Shown in pieces: positions 1-6,188 of a stretch of DNA of 6,568 nucleotides. Where the stretch lies: NCBI GenBank assembly GCA_003553165.1, contig PUOZ01000156.1, positions 1 through 6,568 on the forward strand. The letters run 5' to 3'. Below the pieces are notes generated by a model. It did not search any database and was not told where the DNA came from. It saw nothing but the letters and a program-made list of their open reading frames with translations. Source of the stretch: Thioalkalivibrio sp. Its GTDB lineage: Bacteria > Pseudomonadota > Gammaproteobacteria > Ectothiorhodospirales > Ectothiorhodospiraceae. How positions within the stretch are numbered: the stretch's first letter is position 1; each line of letters begins with the position of its first letter. Made by a program: the position numbers and the translations under genes.

Positions 1-1026
1 CGTGGCAACCGCGCGCCGCTGGTGGACATCAGCTTCCCCGAGATCGAGAAGTTCGACCGCCTGCCGGAGCCGCGGGCCCAGGGTGCGAGCGCCTTCGTCT
101 CGGTGATGGAGGGTTGCAGCAAGTACTGCAGTTTCTGCGTGGTGCCCTATACCCGCGGCGAGGAGATCAGCCGGCCGTTCGACGACGTGATCGCCGAAGT
201 CGCCGGTCTGGCCGCACAGGACGTGAAGGAGATCAATCTGCTGGGCCAGAACGTGAACGCCTACCGCGGCCCGATGCACGATGGCGACACGGCCGATCTG
301 GCGCTGCTGATCCACTACGTCGCCGAGGTGGAGGGGATCGAGCGCATCCGTTTCACGACTTCCCACCCGGTGGAATTCTCCGACCGGCTGATCCAGGCCT
401 ATGCCGACCAGCCGAAGCTGGTCAGTCATCTGCATCTGCCGGTGCAGAGCGGCTCGGACCGGATCCTGGCGCAGATGAAGCGCGGACACACGATTCTGGA
501 ATACAAGTCCAGGATACGCCGCCTGCGTGCCCTGCGCCCGGACCTGGATCTGTCCTCGGATTTCATCGTCGGCTTTCCCGGCGAGACCGATGACGACCAT
601 GCGGCGACCATGCGCCTGATCGAGGAGCTTCGCTTCGACTTCTCGTTCAGCTTCATTTACAGTCCGCGGCCCGGAACGCCCGCCGCGAGCCTGCCCGATG
701 ACGTCCCGATGGCGGTGAAGAAGCTGCGCCTGCAGGAGTTGCAGGCCCTGATCGAGGCACAGGGCAGGGCCCGCAACGAGGCCATGGTCGGCGGTGTCCA
801 GCGCGCGCTGGTCGAGGGGCCGTCCCGGCGTGAGCCGACCGAGCTCGCGGCGCGCACGGCGAACAACCGGGTGGTCAATTTTGCAGGTCCGGCCGAGCTG
901 ATCGGCAGCATGGTCGACCTGCACATCACGGAGGCCCAGCCGCATTCGCTGCGCGGAGTCCTCGCGGAGAGCGGCCCAGTTGCCGCCGGAGCGCCCTTCC
1001 CGGCCCATGCCTCAGAACCGCGCTGA
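1..1026 (+). CDS. miaB: tRNA-2-methylthio-N6-dimethylallyladenosine synthase MiaB (5'-truncated by window edge)
   Basis: MiaB is a radical-SAM methylthiotransferase that converts i6A37 to ms2i6A37 in tRNAs reading UNN codons. The frame is open from base 1 and ends at TGA 1024–1026, giving 341 residues. Compared with the E. coli protein, roughly the first 120 residues (most of the N-terminal UPF0004 domain) lie outside the window. The radical-SAM Cys triad CxxxCxxC is intact, with Cys codons at 115, 127 and 136 in the context [11 protein letters not shown] followed by VVPYTRGEE. Other family landmarks are [50 protein letters not shown] and RPGTPAA. A C-terminal TRAM domain follows at about partial residues 262–325 ([16 protein letters not shown]). 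The C-terminal tail after TRAM is shorter than in E. coli. The end overlaps ybeZ by 20 bases, and miaB–ybeZYX–lnt is the classic gammaproteobacterial order. Identity is very secure. Confidence 0.97.
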   Translation, partial: RGNRAPLVDISFPEIEKFDRLPEPRAQGASAFVSVMEGCSKYCSFCVVPYTRGEEISRPFDDVIAEVAGLAAQDVKEINLLGQNVNAYRGPMHDGDTADLALLIHYVAEVEGIERIRFTTSHPVEFSDRLIQAYADQPKLVSHLHLPVQSGSDRILAQMKRGHTILEYKSRIRRLRALRPDLDLSSDFIVGFPGETDDDHAATMRLIEELRFDFSFSFIYSPRPGTPAASLPDDVPMAVKKLRLQELQALIEAQGRARNEAMVGGVQRALVEGPSRREPTELAARTANNRVVNFAGPAELIGSMVDLHITEAQPHSLRGVLAESGPVAAGAPFPAHASEPR

Positions 1027-1981
1027 CTTCACGCTGGATCCGGGCGACCAGGAGACCCTGTCGCGCCTGTCCGGCCCGCTGGATGCCCACCTGCGCCTGA
1101 TCGAGTCGCGGCTCGGCGTTCATGTTCACAACCGGGGCGCGCGGTTCAACGTCACGGGACCCGAGGCCACGGTGCCGGCCGCCGCCTCCCTGATTCAGGA
1201 ACTGCACCGCATGGCGCAGGACGAGCCGGTGACCCTCGAGCAGGTCCACACCGCGCTGCAGGCCGCGCATCTTGCGGACCTTCCCGGCGAGGAACCGCGG
1301 GAGCCGGTGCTGCGTCTGCGCCGGGCCGTGATCCGCGGGCGCGGCCCGCGGCAGATCCAGTACCTGAGCGCGATCGGCCGCCACGACCTGATCTTCGGTG
1401 TGGGTCCAGCCGGCACCGGCAAGACCTATCTGGCGGTCGCCGCGGCCGTCGCGGCGCTGGAACAGGACCGGGTCCGGCGCCTCGTGCTGGTGCGCCCGGC
1501 GGTGGAGGCGGGCGAGCGACTGGGCTTTCTGCCCGGCGACCTGGCGCAGAAGATCGATCCCTATCTGCGGCCCATGTACGACGCACTGTACGAACTGCTC
1601 GGCTTTGATCACGTGGCGCGCCTGATGGAACGCCAGGTCATCGAGGTGGCGCCGCTGGCCTACATGCGCGGGAGGACGCTGAACGAGGCCTTCATCATCC
1701 TGGACGAGGCACAGAACACGACCGTGGAGCAGATGAAGATGTTCCTGACCCGCATCGGACTCGGTTCAACTGCGGTGGTCAACGGCGACGTGACGCAGGT
1801 CGATCTGCCTCGGGGGCAGATGTCGGGTCTGCGCCATGCCGCGCGGATTCTGGAGGGTGTGGACGGGGTCAGCATCACCCGCTTCCAGGCCGAGGACGTG
1901 GTGCGCCATCCGCTGGTGCAGCGCATCGTCGAGGCCTATGCTGCTCACGGACAGCCGGGGGATTCGGGTTCTGATGCTTGA
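1007..1981 (+). CDS. ybeZ: PhoH-like ATPase YbeZ
   Basis: This is a PhoH-family P-loop ATPase of 324 residues, close to the usual length (346 in E. coli). In the family it is a cytosolic, RNA-associated NTPase that partners the endoribonuclease YbeY. The N-terminal part (about 1–110) is KH-like, and the PhoH ATPase domain fills about 115–315. Walker A is GPAGTGKT at residues 133–140, and Walker B is FIILDEAQN at about 229–237. Also present are [43 protein letters not shown] and [12 protein letters not shown] 1007 is chosen because the protein then begins [12 protein letters not shown], which aligns residue for residue with the E. coli start MNIDTREITLEP. A TTG at 980 with GGAGAG eight bases before it is a possible nine-codon-longer start. 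The gene overlaps miaB by 20 bases and ybeY by 8, so translation is probably coupled. Confidence 0.95.
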   Translation: MPQNRADFTLDPGDQETLSRLSGPLDAHLRLIESRLGVHVHNRGARFNVTGPEATVPAAASLIQELHRMAQDEPVTLEQVHTALQAAHLADLPGEEPREPVLRLRRAVIRGRGPRQIQYLSAIGRHDLIFGVGPAGTGKTYLAVAAAVAALEQDRVRRLVLVRPAVEAGERLGFLPGDLAQKIDPYLRPMYDALYELLGFDHVARLMERQVIEVAPLAYMRGRTLNEAFIILDEAQNTTVEQMKMFLTRIGLGSTAVVNGDVTQVDLPRGQMSGLRHAARILEGVDGVSITRFQAEDVVRHPLVQRIVEAYAAHGQPGDSGSDA

Positions 1982-2432
1982 GGTGCAGGTGCAGTATGCG
2001 CTGCCCAGGGCAGGCTGGCCCGCCCCCCGCACCCTGCATCAGGCGGCCCGGGCCGCCTGGCGGGGGAAGAGGGTGGCTCAGGTCCTGCTGCGCGTCGTCG
2101 ACGCGGAGGAGGGCAGGCATCTCAATGAGACCTTCCGCGGCGGGCAGGGCGCAACGAATGTCCTTTCGTTTCCCGCACCAGCCGAGGCGAACAGGGTGGG
2201 ACAGCCGTTGTTTCTGGGCGACATCGTGCTGTGCGCGCCTGTTCTCGCCAGCGAGGCGAGGGACCAGCACAAGCCCCTGGCAGCGCACTTCGCGCACATG
2301 ATCGTGCATGGCATGCTGCACCTGCAGGGTCTGGATCACCAGACTGCGGCCGAGGCCGAGGCGATGGAGACGATTGAGCAGGAAATACTGGACGGGTTAG
2401 GCTATGCCAACCCCTACAAGGAGATACCCTGA
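1974..2432 (+). CDS. ybeY: Endoribonuclease YbeY (16S rRNA maturation / ribosome quality control)
   Basis: YbeY is a small metal-dependent endoribonuclease needed for 16S rRNA 3'-end maturation and for quality control of defective 70S ribosomes. This copy has 152 residues (155 in E. coli). The zinc site H-x3-H-x5-H is complete at His112, His116 and His122 (HGMLHLQGLDH). The conserved arginine lies in LNETFRG (Arg55), followed by the family signature TNVLSFP and then LGDIVLC. The C-terminus LGYANPYK is also typical. ATG 1974 is used because it gives the normal length; it sits 8 bases inside ybeZ, whose TGA is at 1979–1981. The only purine run upstream is GGGGGA at 1957–1962, so coupling to ybeZ translation is likely. 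An in-frame ATG at 1938 would add 12 residues not seen in E. coli YbeY. The ybeZ neighbour is its known functional partner. Confidence 0.95.
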   Translation: MLEVQVQYALPRAGWPAPRTLHQAARAAWRGKRVAQVLLRVVDAEEGRHLNETFRGGQGATNVLSFPAPAEANRVGQPLFLGDIVLCAPVLASEARDQHKPLAAHFAHMIVHGMLHLQGLDHQTAAEAEAMETIEQEILDGLGYANPYKEIP

Positions 2433-2434
2433 AC

Positions 2435-2602
2435 ATGACTGGTACCCACCGTGGCCGTTCGGGATCTCCCGCAGGGCCATGGGAGCAGGATTCGCAGGTC
2501 ATGCGCCATGGGTTCCCGGCCCTCTGTGCCCCGGCGAGAGATGCTTGCTGTCCAGTGACCTGGCTGGCCGCTATGCCGTGCCGGCCTCCAAGCGATGCCT
2601 GA
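2435..2602 (+). CDS. Possible small ORF bridging ybeY and ybeX (55 codons)
   Basis: An open frame starts at ATG 2435, two bases after the ybeY stop, and ends at TGA 2600–2602. It therefore fills the whole 162-base gap and overlaps the ybeX ATG (2595) by 8 bases, the same overlap length as ybeZ/ybeY. A textbook AAGGAG lies at 2418–2423, eleven bases before the ATG, and ybeX has no Shine–Dalgarno of its own. The predicted 55-residue peptide begins MTGTHRGRSGS. It has four Cys and three Trp, no recognisable domain, and no convincing signal peptide. Against a conserved gene, about 20 of its 54 non-start codons end in A or T, clearly more than in its neighbours, and the AAGGAG also encodes conserved YbeY residues (Tyr-Lys-Glu). 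It could be a translated coupling leader whose peptide does not matter, or chance. Confidence 0.25.
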   Translation: MTGTHRGRSGSPAGPWEQDSQVMRHGFPALCAPARDACCPVTWLAAMPCRPPSDA

Positions 2603-3470
2603 ATCCAGCCGTTCCGAGGCCGCCCCCCTGCGCGGTCTGCTCGATCGCCTCGGTGCCATCATCTCCAGCGAGCCGCGCGACCGGATGCAGCTCGTCGAAC
2701 TCCTGCGCGGCGCCCATGCCCGGGAACTGATCGACCCGGAGGCCCTGACCATGCTCGAGGGCGTGCTCAACGTTGCCGAGATGCAGGTCCGCGACATCAT
2801 GGTACCCCGAGCGCAAATGGACATCGTGCGCCGGGATGCCACCCTGGAGGAGATCCTGCCGGAGGTGGTGTCCTCCGCGCATTCGCGTCTCCCCGTGATC
2901 GTCGACAGCCGTGACGAGGTTGCGGGAATCCTGCTGGCCAAGGATCTGCTGCGGTTCTTCCCGGGCGCCAACGAAGACGCTTTCGACATGCAGGAAATCC
3001 TGCGGCCGGCTGTGTTCGTGCCGGAGAGCAAGCGGCTGAACGTGCTGCTGAAGGAGTTCCGGCTCAGCCGTAATCACATGGCCATCGTGGTGGATGAATA
3101 CGGGGGCGTGGCGGGGCTGGTCACCATCGAGGACGTGCTGGAGCAGATCGTCGGGGAAATCGAGGACGAGCATGACGTCGACGACTACCTGACCCAGATC
3201 ATGCAGCACCCCGGCGGCCGCTACACCATCAAGGCCCTGACTCCGATCGAGGAATTCAACACGTATTTCCAGACGGGGTACAGCGAGCAGGATTTCGACA
3301 CGATCGGTGGCCTGCTGTTGTCGCGCTTCGGGCATGTGCCGCGCCGCGGCGAGAGCGTCGTGCTGGACGGCATGCAATTCCGCGTGCTCCGAGCCGATAA
3401 CCGCCGCCTGCATCTGGTGGAGATGCGCCGGGTCCAGGAACCGGTCCAACGTGATCCCTCGGCTTCCTGA
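2595..3470 (+). CDS. ybeX: CBS-domain transporter-associated protein YbeX/CorC
   Basis: This is a soluble 291-residue protein of the CorC/HlyC family (E. coli YbeX has 292). CorC proteins are linked to Mg2+/Co2+ efflux with CorA. YbeX itself has been tied to Mg2+ homeostasis and ribosome function, which fits its place next to ybeY. There is no DUF21 membrane domain. A paired CBS module covers about residues 66–190, with VRDIMVPRAQMD opening CBS1 and HMAIVVDEYGGVAGLVT and EDVLEQIVGEIEDE in CBS2. The CorC_HlyC domain occupies about 205–280 (DFDTIGGLLLSRFGHVPRRG). ATG 2595 is the first usable start after an in-frame TGA at 2556–2558 and gives the family length. The bases before it contain no clear Shine–Dalgarno, so initiation may depend on translation from upstream. 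lnt follows after 12 bases. Confidence 0.94.
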   Translation: MPESSRSEAAPLRGLLDRLGAIISSEPRDRMQLVELLRGAHARELIDPEALTMLEGVLNVAEMQVRDIMVPRAQMDIVRRDATLEEILPEVVSSAHSRLPVIVDSRDEVAGILLAKDLLRFFPGANEDAFDMQEILRPAVFVPESKRLNVLLKEFRLSRNHMAIVVDEYGGVAGLVTIEDVLEQIVGEIEDEHDVDDYLTQIMQHPGGRYTIKALTPIEEFNTYFQTGYSEQDFDTIGGLLLSRFGHVPRRGESVVLDGMQFRVLRADNRRLHLVEMRRVQEPVQRDPSAS

Positions 3471-3482
3471 CCGGCGCAACCG

Positions 3483-5021
3483 ATGACCCGGCCCCGCGGC
3501 GAGGGGTCGAAACGGGTCCGGGCGCCGGACCCGTTGCTTTGGCTCGCTGGCAGACCCCTCACGGGGTGGTCCGCCACGGGTCTGTCCGTGCTCGCCGGCG
3601 CAGTGCTGGTACTCGCCTTCGCCCCCTTCGATCTCCATCTGCTGGCACCGCTGGCGCTGGCGCTGTGGTTCGCCGTCCTGCGGGGTGCGCCCCCCGGCGC
3701 GGCCCTGCGTCACGGCTACGCCTTCGGGCTCGCGTTCTTCGGCTTCGGGGCCACCTGGATCTTCAACAGCCTGCTGATTTTCGGCGATGCGCCCTGGCTG
3801 GTCGCGTCGCTGGTAACCTTGCTGTTCGTTCTTGGTCTGGCGCTGTATCCCGCCCTGCTGGCCTGGATCCTGACGCGGTATTTCGGTCCTGCGCCACTGG
3901 TTTCCTGGCTGCTGGCGCTCGTGGCCGGATTCGTGATCCTCGAGTTGTTGCGCGGCTGGTTGTTTTCGGGTTTCCCCTGGCTGCTGGTGGGGCACGTACT
4001 GCTGGACAGTCCCGCGCGCGGCTGGCTTCCGGTCGTCGGAGAGGCCGGGGGTGCATTGCTGGTCGGGTTGCTTGCGGCCGTGCTGGTGCTGGTCGCCGCC
4101 CGCCGCTTCAGCGCGGGGGCGCTGCTGCTGGCAGCGCTGCTGGCCGCATCCGCGGCTGTTTTGCCGTGGCGCTGGGTGGAGCCGGCCGGCCCAGGTCTCA
4201 GCGTCGGTATCGTACAGGGCAATATCGAGCAGGCCCGCAAGTGGGCGGAAGACGGGGTGCGGCTCGCGATGTCGCGGTATACCGGGATGAGCGAGGAGGC
4301 CGCGGGCGTCGATCTGCTGGTGTGGCCGGAGACGGCCATCCCCGCCTTCTACTTCGAGGTCCACTCCGAGCTGGAGCGGTTCTCGGGGACGATGGAGGAG
4401 GCCGGCACCGAGCTGGTGATCGGCATCTTCGATTACGATCCGGCCGACGGGTCCATGTACAACAGCATTCGCCATATTCCCAGCGCGGCCACCTACGACA
4501 AGCGTCAGCTGGTGCCCTTCGGCGAGTATCTGCCGCTGCGGGATCGCCTTGCCTGGCTGGACCGGTTGCTGGACATCCCCATGTCCGACCTGAGCCCAGG
4601 TACCGGGAGCGGACGGGTCGAGATGGCCGGGCAGGTGGCAGGTCTTTCGATCTGTTACGAGGCGGCCTATGCCCGGCGTATCCGCACGGCCCTGCCGGAG
4701 GCGGGCTTCCTGCTGAACGTGAGCAACGATGCCTGGTTTGGCAGAACCCTGGCGCCGCACCAGCACCTGCAGATCGCGCGGGTACGCGCGCTGGAGATGG
4801 GCCGGCCGATGATCCGCTCGACCAACACGGGCATCTCGGCCCTGATCGACGCCGAGGGCCGGGTGACCGCCCGGGCCGGCCTGTTCACCAGCGAGGTCCT
4901 GCGCGGGGAGATCCGGCCGCAGCAGGGCCATACCCCCGCTGCCCGTTTCGGCCCCTGGCCGGCCGTGCTGCTGGCGCTGCTGCTGTTGCTGCCCGCGCTC
5001 CGCTCCCTGCGCAGGGCCTGA
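3483..5021 (+). CDS. lnt: Apolipoprotein N-acyltransferase Lnt
   Basis: Lnt is an inner-membrane enzyme that transfers an acyl chain from a phospholipid to the N-terminal diacylglyceryl-cysteine of apolipoproteins, the last step of lipoprotein maturation before Lol sorting. The protein has 512 residues. Hydrophobic segments lie at about 33–50, 52–68, 79–98, 105–130, 137–160, 185–205 and 210–227, with a C-terminal one at about 493–506. The periplasmic nitrilase domain (about 240–475) has the complete catalytic triad: Glu283 (VWPETAIP), Lys340 (YDKRQLVPFGEYLPL) and Cys391 (LSICYEAAY). NVSNDAWFG and RSTNTGISALI are also present. ATG 3483 is used although it has no clear Shine–Dalgarno. It gives an N-terminus about 18 residues longer than E. 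coli Lnt before the shared LAF-P-D segment. TTG 3534, just after a strong hairpin, would give the E. coli-like length. The gene lies 12 bases after ybeX and its stop abuts the stop of the converging minus-strand gene. Confidence 0.95.
   Translation: MTRPRGEGSKRVRAPDPLLWLAGRPLTGWSATGLSVLAGAVLVLAFAPFDLHLLAPLALALWFAVLRGAPPGAALRHGYAFGLAFFGFGATWIFNSLLIFGDAPWLVASLVTLLFVLGLALYPALLAWILTRYFGPAPLVSWLLALVAGFVILELLRGWLFSGFPWLLVGHVLLDSPARGWLPVVGEAGGALLVGLLAAVLVLVAARRFSAGALLLAALLAASAAVLPWRWVEPAGPGLSVGIVQGNIEQARKWAEDGVRLAMSRYTGMSEEAAGVDLLVWPETAIPAFYFEVHSELERFSGTMEEAGTELVIGIFDYDPADGSMYNSIRHIPSAATYDKRQLVPFGEYLPLRDRLAWLDRLLDIPMSDLSPGTGSGRVEMAGQVAGLSICYEAAYARRIRTALPEAGFLLNVSNDAWFGRTLAPHQHLQIARVRALEMGRPMIRSTNTGISALIDAEGRVTARAGLFTSEVLRGEIRPQQGHTPAARFGPWPAVLLALLLLLPALRSLRRA
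3511..3535. repeat. Perfect 11-bp inverted repeat inside the start of lnt
   Basis: The arms AACGGGTCCGG (3511–3521) and CCGGACCCGTT (3525–3535) are exact reverse complements around a 3-base centre, GCG. In mRNA this would be a very stable stem beginning 28 bases after the lnt ATG. It is followed by TTGCTTT-like sequence (3534–3540), only moderately U-rich, so it is not a standard intrinsic terminator. Part of the left arm (CGGGTC, 3513–3518) can pair instead with GACCCG at 3485–3490, which overlaps the last base of the start codon, so two exclusive folds are possible. A second short stem (ACCCC 3554–3558 with GGGGT 3563–3567) follows. The symmetry is directly visible; any regulatory role is inference. 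Confidence 0.6.
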
Positions 5022-5558
5022 TTACTCCGAACCTTCCGGTGCCGGTCCGCCCCGGTGAAAGCGCGTGTGACGGCAATGGGGGCAGGGCGGGATGCGCCCG
5101 ACCCGGGACATGTGCGTGGTGCCGCCGCACTCCAGGCAGGTCAGTTCGCCGGGCCCGGTGATCTCTCCGGTATGCCATTCGCCGACCCGGTAGGCCCTGG
5201 CCGCCAGGGCCGCCAGCTCCAGCTTGGTGCGGTCGGCCACCGAACCCAGGGCGTTCAGTATTCCCGCCTCGATCAGCGCGAGGTCGATACGAAGCCAGTC
5301 GCGCCAATCGGAACTGCTCGATTCCAGAAAGGCGCCCAGGTCGTGGAGGTCCCGGCGTACGTATTCCATCACCTGCTCGGTCTCCTCCGTGCTCAGATGC
5401 TCCGCCGCCTCGACCTTCTTCCGGGCATTCTCCAGCATCTCGTTCAGCGCGACGCTGCTGCGATCCGAAAGGGCCTCGAGTTCTTCCGCCACCAGCTTCA
5501 GCATCTCGCTGTAGGCCTTCTCCAGCCGGTCTTCCTGCGGGCTCCCGTTCTCGCTCAT
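5022..5558 (-). CDS. ybeL: YbeL-like zinc-ribbon protein (DUF1451)
   Basis: This cytosolic protein of 178 residues belongs to the YbeL/DUF1451 family (E. coli YbeL has about 160), whose function is not established. The N-terminal two-thirds is charged and helical (about residues 8–120), with heptad-like Leu/Ala spacing and family-type features such as VRRDLHDLGAFLE and VADRTKLELAALA. It ends in YRVGEWHTGEITGPGELTC, which parallels the YHSGEVVGLGNLVC segment of E. coli. A C-terminal zinc ribbon follows, with Cys141/Cys144 (CLEC) and Cys159/Cys162 (CPHC). The start at 5558 has an AGGAG eight bases upstream (5567–5571 on the minus strand). An open extension further upstream has no family resemblance and was not used. 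Its TAA (5022–5024) abuts the lnt stop, so the genes converge with no spacer. In E. coli ybeL lies next to leuS, so its presence near leuS fits. Confidence 0.88.
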   Translation of the reverse strand: MSENGSPQEDRLEKAYSEMLKLVAEELEALSDRSSVALNEMLENARKKVEAAEHLSTEETEQVMEYVRRDLHDLGAFLESSSSDWRDWLRIDLALIEAGILNALGSVADRTKLELAALAARAYRVGEWHTGEITGPGELTCLECGGTTHMSRVGRIPPCPHCRHTRFHRGGPAPEGSE

Positions 5559-5566
5559 TTCCTCGT

Positions 5567-5571
5567 CTCCT
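5567..5571 (-). promoter_or_regulatory. Shine–Dalgarno deciding the ybeL start
   Basis: Read on the minus strand, AGGAG ends eight bases before the ATG at 5558. This supports that start over the longer open frame running back to 5657. Confidence 0.7.
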
Positions 5572-5668
5572 CGACCACGTCCTCTGCTTAACTTAGCACG
5601 TCGCGGCGTAGCCGAGGGGCTCGACCATGCCCTGATGGGCCCGGGCGCCCCGGCCACCCTGCCTTGGC

Positions 5669-5696
5669 TTCACAGCGATCCAGTGCCCTCTATAAT
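5669..5696 (+). promoter_or_regulatory. Strong sigma-70 promoter for the SnoaL-like/tautomerase pair
   Basis: TTCACA (5669–5674, 5 of 6 matches to the −35 consensus) and a perfect TATAAT (5691–5696) are separated by 16 bases. This is a notable AT-containing motif in otherwise GC-rich sequence. Transcription should begin near 5702–5705, which would give a leader of about 20 bases before GTG 5725. It lies in the divergent spacer upstream of the minus-strand ybeL gene. No operator-like repeat is evident around it. Confidence 0.75.
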
Positions 5697-5713
5697 CAGG
5701 GTGATGAATTCCT

Positions 5714-5719
5714 GGAGAG
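5714..5719 (+). promoter_or_regulatory. Shine–Dalgarno choosing GTG 5725
   Basis: GGAGAG is separated by five bases from GTG 5725. Together with the predicted transcription start near 5703, it favours this GTG over ATG 5704, which would sit at or before the first transcribed base. Confidence 0.65.
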
Positions 5720-5724
5720 CTGCC

Positions 5725-6111
5725 GTGAACGTGACCCCCAGGGAACCGCTCGCCGTCGTCGATGGCTACCTGGGCGCCATGGCGGCGCGCGATACCGCCG
5801 GTGCCCGCAGCTATCTGGCGGACGCGGACTTCGAGTACATCAGTCCGATCGCGAATTATCACAGCGCGGACGAGTTCACCGAGAACATGGGGGGCGCCGC
5901 GGCGATTCTTCACAACGTCGGCGTTGCCCACCGCTTCGCCGAGGACGGTGTCGTCTGTCACGTGCTGGATGTGACCGTGAACATGACCGGCTACCAGACG
6001 CAGCGTGTCGTGCAGCTGGCGCAGGTGCGGGACGGCAGGATCATCCGCCTCGAGGTGATCTTTGATGCCAGCGAGTTCAACCGGATGATCGGTGCGGGCG
6101 CGGAATCCTGA
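5725..6111 (+). CDS. SnoaL-like / NTF2-fold family protein
   Basis: This 128-residue cytosolic protein looks like a member of the NTF2-like superfamily (SnoaL, ketosteroid isomerase and limonene-epoxide hydrolase relatives). The pattern fits the alpha+beta barrel cone: an N-terminal helix (about 8–22, PLAVVDGYLGAMAARD), a 'AGARSYLADADFEYISPI' segment (about 25–42), a helix at about 47–61 (ADEFTENMGGAAAI), then strands at about 76–87, 92–101 and 106–113, ending FDASEFNRM. Such proteins may be isomerases, hydrolases, dehydratases or plain binding proteins, and the specific role cannot be read from sequence. The start at GTG 5725 rests on the Shine–Dalgarno at 5714–5719 and on the promoter ending at 5696. 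ATG 5704 (seven residues longer) would require leaderless translation. A tautomerase gene follows 77 bases downstream and is probably co-transcribed. The superfamily call is fairly confident; no gene name is justified. Confidence 0.8.
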   Translation: MNVTPREPLAVVDGYLGAMAARDTAGARSYLADADFEYISPIANYHSADEFTENMGGAAAILHNVGVAHRFAEDGVVCHVLDVTVNMTGYQTQRVVQLAQVRDGRIIRLEVIFDASEFNRMIGAGAES

Positions 6112-6173
6112 ACCTGTCAGGGGCCGGGGCTTGATGTTCACCACCGGATCGGGGTTCGGGTCCGGTGACAGTC

Positions 6174-6180
6174 GGGAGGG
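6174..6180 (+). promoter_or_regulatory. Shine–Dalgarno for the tautomerase gene
   Basis: GGGAGGG lies about eight bases before ATG 6189. It supports that start rather than an in-frame GTG at 6165, whose product would bury the catalytic proline. Confidence 0.7.
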
Positions 6181-6188
6181 TGGGTCAC

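Noticed and set aside
2460..2522. Short palindrome CGGGATCTCCCG (2460–2471) and a bulged GGGCC/GGCCC stem (2474–2522) in the ybeY–ybeX gap
   Set aside because: The arms are short or interrupted and GC-rich, no T-run follows, and downstream genes are clearly read on, so neither a terminator nor an operator can be argued.
2545..2576. Possible promoter before ybeX (TTGCTG with CTATGC)
   Set aside because: The spacing is 20 bases and the −10 match is poor, so it is not better than chance.
2404..2730. A 108-codon + strand frame across the ybeY–ybeX gap
   Set aside because: It overlaps ybeY at one end and 136 bases of ybeX at the other, and its ATG lies inside ybeY codons. The 2435–2602 frame fits the junction better.
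2571..4931. A 786-codon open frame on the minus strand, antisense to ybeX and lnt
   Set aside because: It runs against two unmistakable conserved genes, has low-complexity Gln/Arg/Gly/His-rich content typical of antisense to GC-rich codons, and matches no family I recognise.
3539..5161. A 540-codon + strand frame overlapping lnt and the 3' end of ybeL
   Set aside because: It is an Arg/Gly/Ala-rich shadow of the lnt frame, produced by high GC at third positions. Lnt has its full catalytic triad in the other frame.
5559..5660. Promoter for minus-strand ybeL (TGCTAAGTT on the minus strand, around 5590–5598)
   Set aside because: Only the TGn and three −10 bases match and no −35 is evident. A promoter must exist nearby, but this site is not supportable.
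6142..6167. 7-bp stem CACCGGA/TCCGGTG before the tautomerase gene
   Set aside because: It has a short stem, a 12-base loop and no T-run. It would overlap only the spacer and is expected by chance at this GC content.
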